Assembly (NCBI GenBank): GCA_964486555.1
Contig: CAZANP010000085.1
Coordinates: forward strand, 1 to 5,853
DNA length: 5,853 bases
Direction of reading: 5' to 3'
DNA from: 4484-232 sp964486555
GTDB taxonomy: Bacteria > Thermotogota > Thermotogae > Thermotogales > Thermotogaceae
The notes below the pieces were generated by a model. It was not told the origin of the DNA and made no database searches. It was given only the letters and a program-made list of their open reading frames with translations. The position numbers and the translations under genes were made by a program. Position 1 is the stretch's first letter. Each line of letters begins with the position of its first letter. Positions 4,245-5,853 of the stretch are shown piece by piece.

Positions 4245-5853
4245 TCACTTATCACTTGTCAGATTGAAAAGAGGAAACCAGATTAGATCGGAGATAATAC
4301 TAAATTCACTGTTTGCTATCACAAGGCCGTTCTCCCCATCAGCTATGTATACGCCATCTTTATCAGCCCAAACACCATAGGATACACCTTGAGTGTCTAT
4401 CAATGCTATCTTTTGAGGAGTTTGTGGATTCGATATGTCGAATACATACACTCCTGAGTATTCTGCAGAGATGTAGAGGTAATTTCCATGAATCATCAAA
4501 GTGCGTGTGGAGCCCACAACAGGTATTTTTTTGACTTCCCGAGGGTTCCCTGGATCGCTGACATCGATTATCACCAGTCCATTCTGGCCGCATGATGCGA
4601 AAGCGTAATCCTCCAGTGCAACAACATCTCTTATCGTTGAAAGGTTGTCAGAATTCAAAGAACCTAGGAGCTGAGGTGATGATGGTGTTGACACATCGAG
4701 TATCAAAAGACCGTTGCCTTCATCTGCTACGTATGCTGTATTTCCTTCAAGGTATATTCCAACGGCGTTACCTTCTGTTCCATATTCTCCTACTACCTCC
4801 AGATTCTCTACATCAACGATTTTTAATCCTTCTGTATCAGCCACATATGCATAACTTCCCTGAGCGTCGACGTCCCAGATGTAGGTATCTGGTAAATATC
4901 CGACTGAAACAGGACTTTCGGGATTTTCAACATTTACCACGACTAATCCATTTCCGTAATCTGCTATGTATGCATAATTTCCTGAAATTGCTACAGATTT
5001 TGCTTCTCCTTCTGTATTCATCTGCCCCATTATCTCAACTGCATTGAAATCCACAATCGTAAGCCCGGAAACACCATCTGCTATGTAAACGTAGTTGTCT
5101 TTTTTCATCACATGATACGCTTTTCCTCCTCTGTTGAAATGCTTTATCTCTTCGGGACTACTTGGATTCGAGACATCCACCACTACCATTCCATTTTCTC
5201 CTTCCGCTATGTACGCTAAATTCTGGTGAACTATCACATCTTTTGCAAATCCTTCCATTTCTAGGCTTCCCAAAATCTCAAGGTTTTCGCAGTCTATAAT
5301 TTTCAATCCATCGTCACCACATGTTATGTAAGCGAGATTTCCGGAAATCCACATCCCCGAGCAGTACACATCAAGAGAATCTTCGACGTAAGGACTTGTC
5401 GGTGTTGAAACGTTCATGATGTAAAAACCGCTGGAACTTCCCACGAAGGCTTTATCTTCTGTGACCCATATGTCGAATGTTTCACCCTCTATGGATAACC
5501 GAGCCGCCAGTTTAGGATCATCTGGATCCGAAACATCCACAACCGTTAATCCTCCACGACCACCCACAACGTATGCGTAGTGTCCCTTCACCCAAACTTT
5601 CTGTGCGTATCTTTCAATAGGGAAGTACCCTTTTTCTGTGGGAGCATTAGGTGTTGAAACATCGACGATGGTCAAACCATCCATGTTTGTAACGTACGCA
5701 TAATCGTTTGAGGCGAAGACATCAACAACTTTTCCTTCTATATCGACAGATGCTACTTTTTGAGGTTTTTGAGGATCCGAGACGTCGAATATCAAGAGTC
5801 CACCGAACCCATCGGCTACATACAGGTAATTTTCATCCACGAAGAAACTAAAG
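4245..5853 (-). CDS. LVIVD-repeat beta-propeller protein, N-terminus beyond the window edge
   Basis: The C-terminal 535 residues of a repeat protein. Thirteen units of 38-44 residues are visible, each of the form NYAYVADGxNGLxIVDVSxPxxP followed by a variable strand. This is the LVIVD family, whose units are thought to be propeller blades of surface or exported proteins. Numbering from the GTG at 5840, anchor aromatics lie at residues 7, 49, 90, 132, 171, 210, 252, 291, 332, 370, 414, 456 and 498. The frame stays open to the right edge and the GTG falls inside a repeat, so it is an internal Val; the start, and any signal peptide, lie outside. The last unit breaks off after GLVIAN and ends in a hydrophobic tail (WFPLFNL near 521-527). 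It has no visible catalytic motif; a binding or scaffolding role is likely but unproven. It lies upstream of dctP on the same strand, 187 bp away, and dctP has its own promoter. Confidence 0.88.
   Translation of the reverse strand, partial: FSFFVDENYLYVADGFGGLLIFDVSDPQKPQKVASVDIEGKVVDVFASNDYAYVTNMDGLTIVDVSTPNAPTEKGYFPIERYAQKVWVKGHYAYVVGGRGGLTVVDVSDPDDPKLAARLSIEGETFDIWVTEDKAFVGSSSGFYIMNVSTPTSPYVEDSLDVYCSGMWISGNLAYITCGDDGLKIIDCENLEILGSLEMEGFAKDVIVHQNLAYIAEGENGMVVVDVSNPSSPEEIKHFNRGGKAYHVMKKDNYVYIADGVSGLTIVDFNAVEIMGQMNTEGEAKSVAISGNYAYIADYGNGLVVVNVENPESPVSVGYLPDTYIWDVDAQGSYAYVADTEGLKIVDVENLEVVGEYGTEGNAVGIYLEGNTAYVADEGNGLLILDVSTPSSPQLLGSLNSDNLSTIRDVVALEDYAFASCGQNGLVIIDVSDPGNPREVKKIPVVGSTRTLMIHGNYLYISAEYSGVYVFDISNPQTPQKIALIDTQGVSYGVWADKDGVYIADGENGLVIANSEFSIISDLIWFPLFNLTSDK

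Noticed and set aside
4592..5047. Plus-strand reading frame of 151 codons opposite the propeller gene
   Set aside because: It is the antisense shadow of a repetitive gene. It has a skewed Leu/His/Arg composition and no recognisable family.

Overview
The window looks like bacterial chromosome from a thermophilic or Thermotogota-like organism. This is an inference from the Arg codons (mostly AGA/AGG), frequent ATA for Ile, strong purine-rich Shine-Dalgarno (SD) sites, a consensus TTGACA-17-TATAAT promoter, tight gene packing and the gene content. It is not proven by a marker gene. The window holds five protein genes, two of them cut by its edges. I see no tRNA, rRNA, mobile element or CRISPR array.

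Layout: (1) positions 1-1175, plus strand, hold all but the N-terminus of a LarA-family (DUF2088) nickel-pincer 2-hydroxyacid racemase/epimerase. (2) Positions 4057-1176, minus strand, hold a complete three-gene TRAP transporter operon: dctP (periplasmic binding protein), dctQ (small membrane subunit) and dctM (large membrane subunit). The stop codon of dctM directly abuts the stop codon of larA, so the two units converge with no spacer. (3) Positions 4058-4244 are the 187-bp control region of the operon, with a perfect-consensus sigma-70 promoter and, downstream of it, a perfect 7-5-7 palindrome suited to be an operator. (4) Positions 4245-5853, minus strand, hold the C-terminal part of a large LVIVD-repeat beta-propeller protein that continues past the right edge.

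How the parts may work together: the binding protein captures an organic acid outside the inner membrane and passes it to the DctQM pair, which imports it using a sodium or proton gradient. A LarA-family enzyme could then invert the alpha-hydroxyl centre of the imported acid. The substrate is not fixed by the sequence. The LarA-like enzyme keeps all nickel-cofactor and catalytic residues but has Phe where lactate racemase has a substrate-site Lys, so a substrate other than lactate is plausible. The propeller gene lies upstream on the same strand, but the transporter has its own promoter, so a functional link is unproven.

The most interesting non-coding signal is between dctP and dctQ. An 18-bp stem-loop is continuous only in the RNA sense of the operon, because two of its pairs are G-U wobbles. 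It is flanked by two strong SD/ATG pairs in the same reading frame. It may set the ratio of binding protein to membrane subunits and may choose between two DctQ N-termini.
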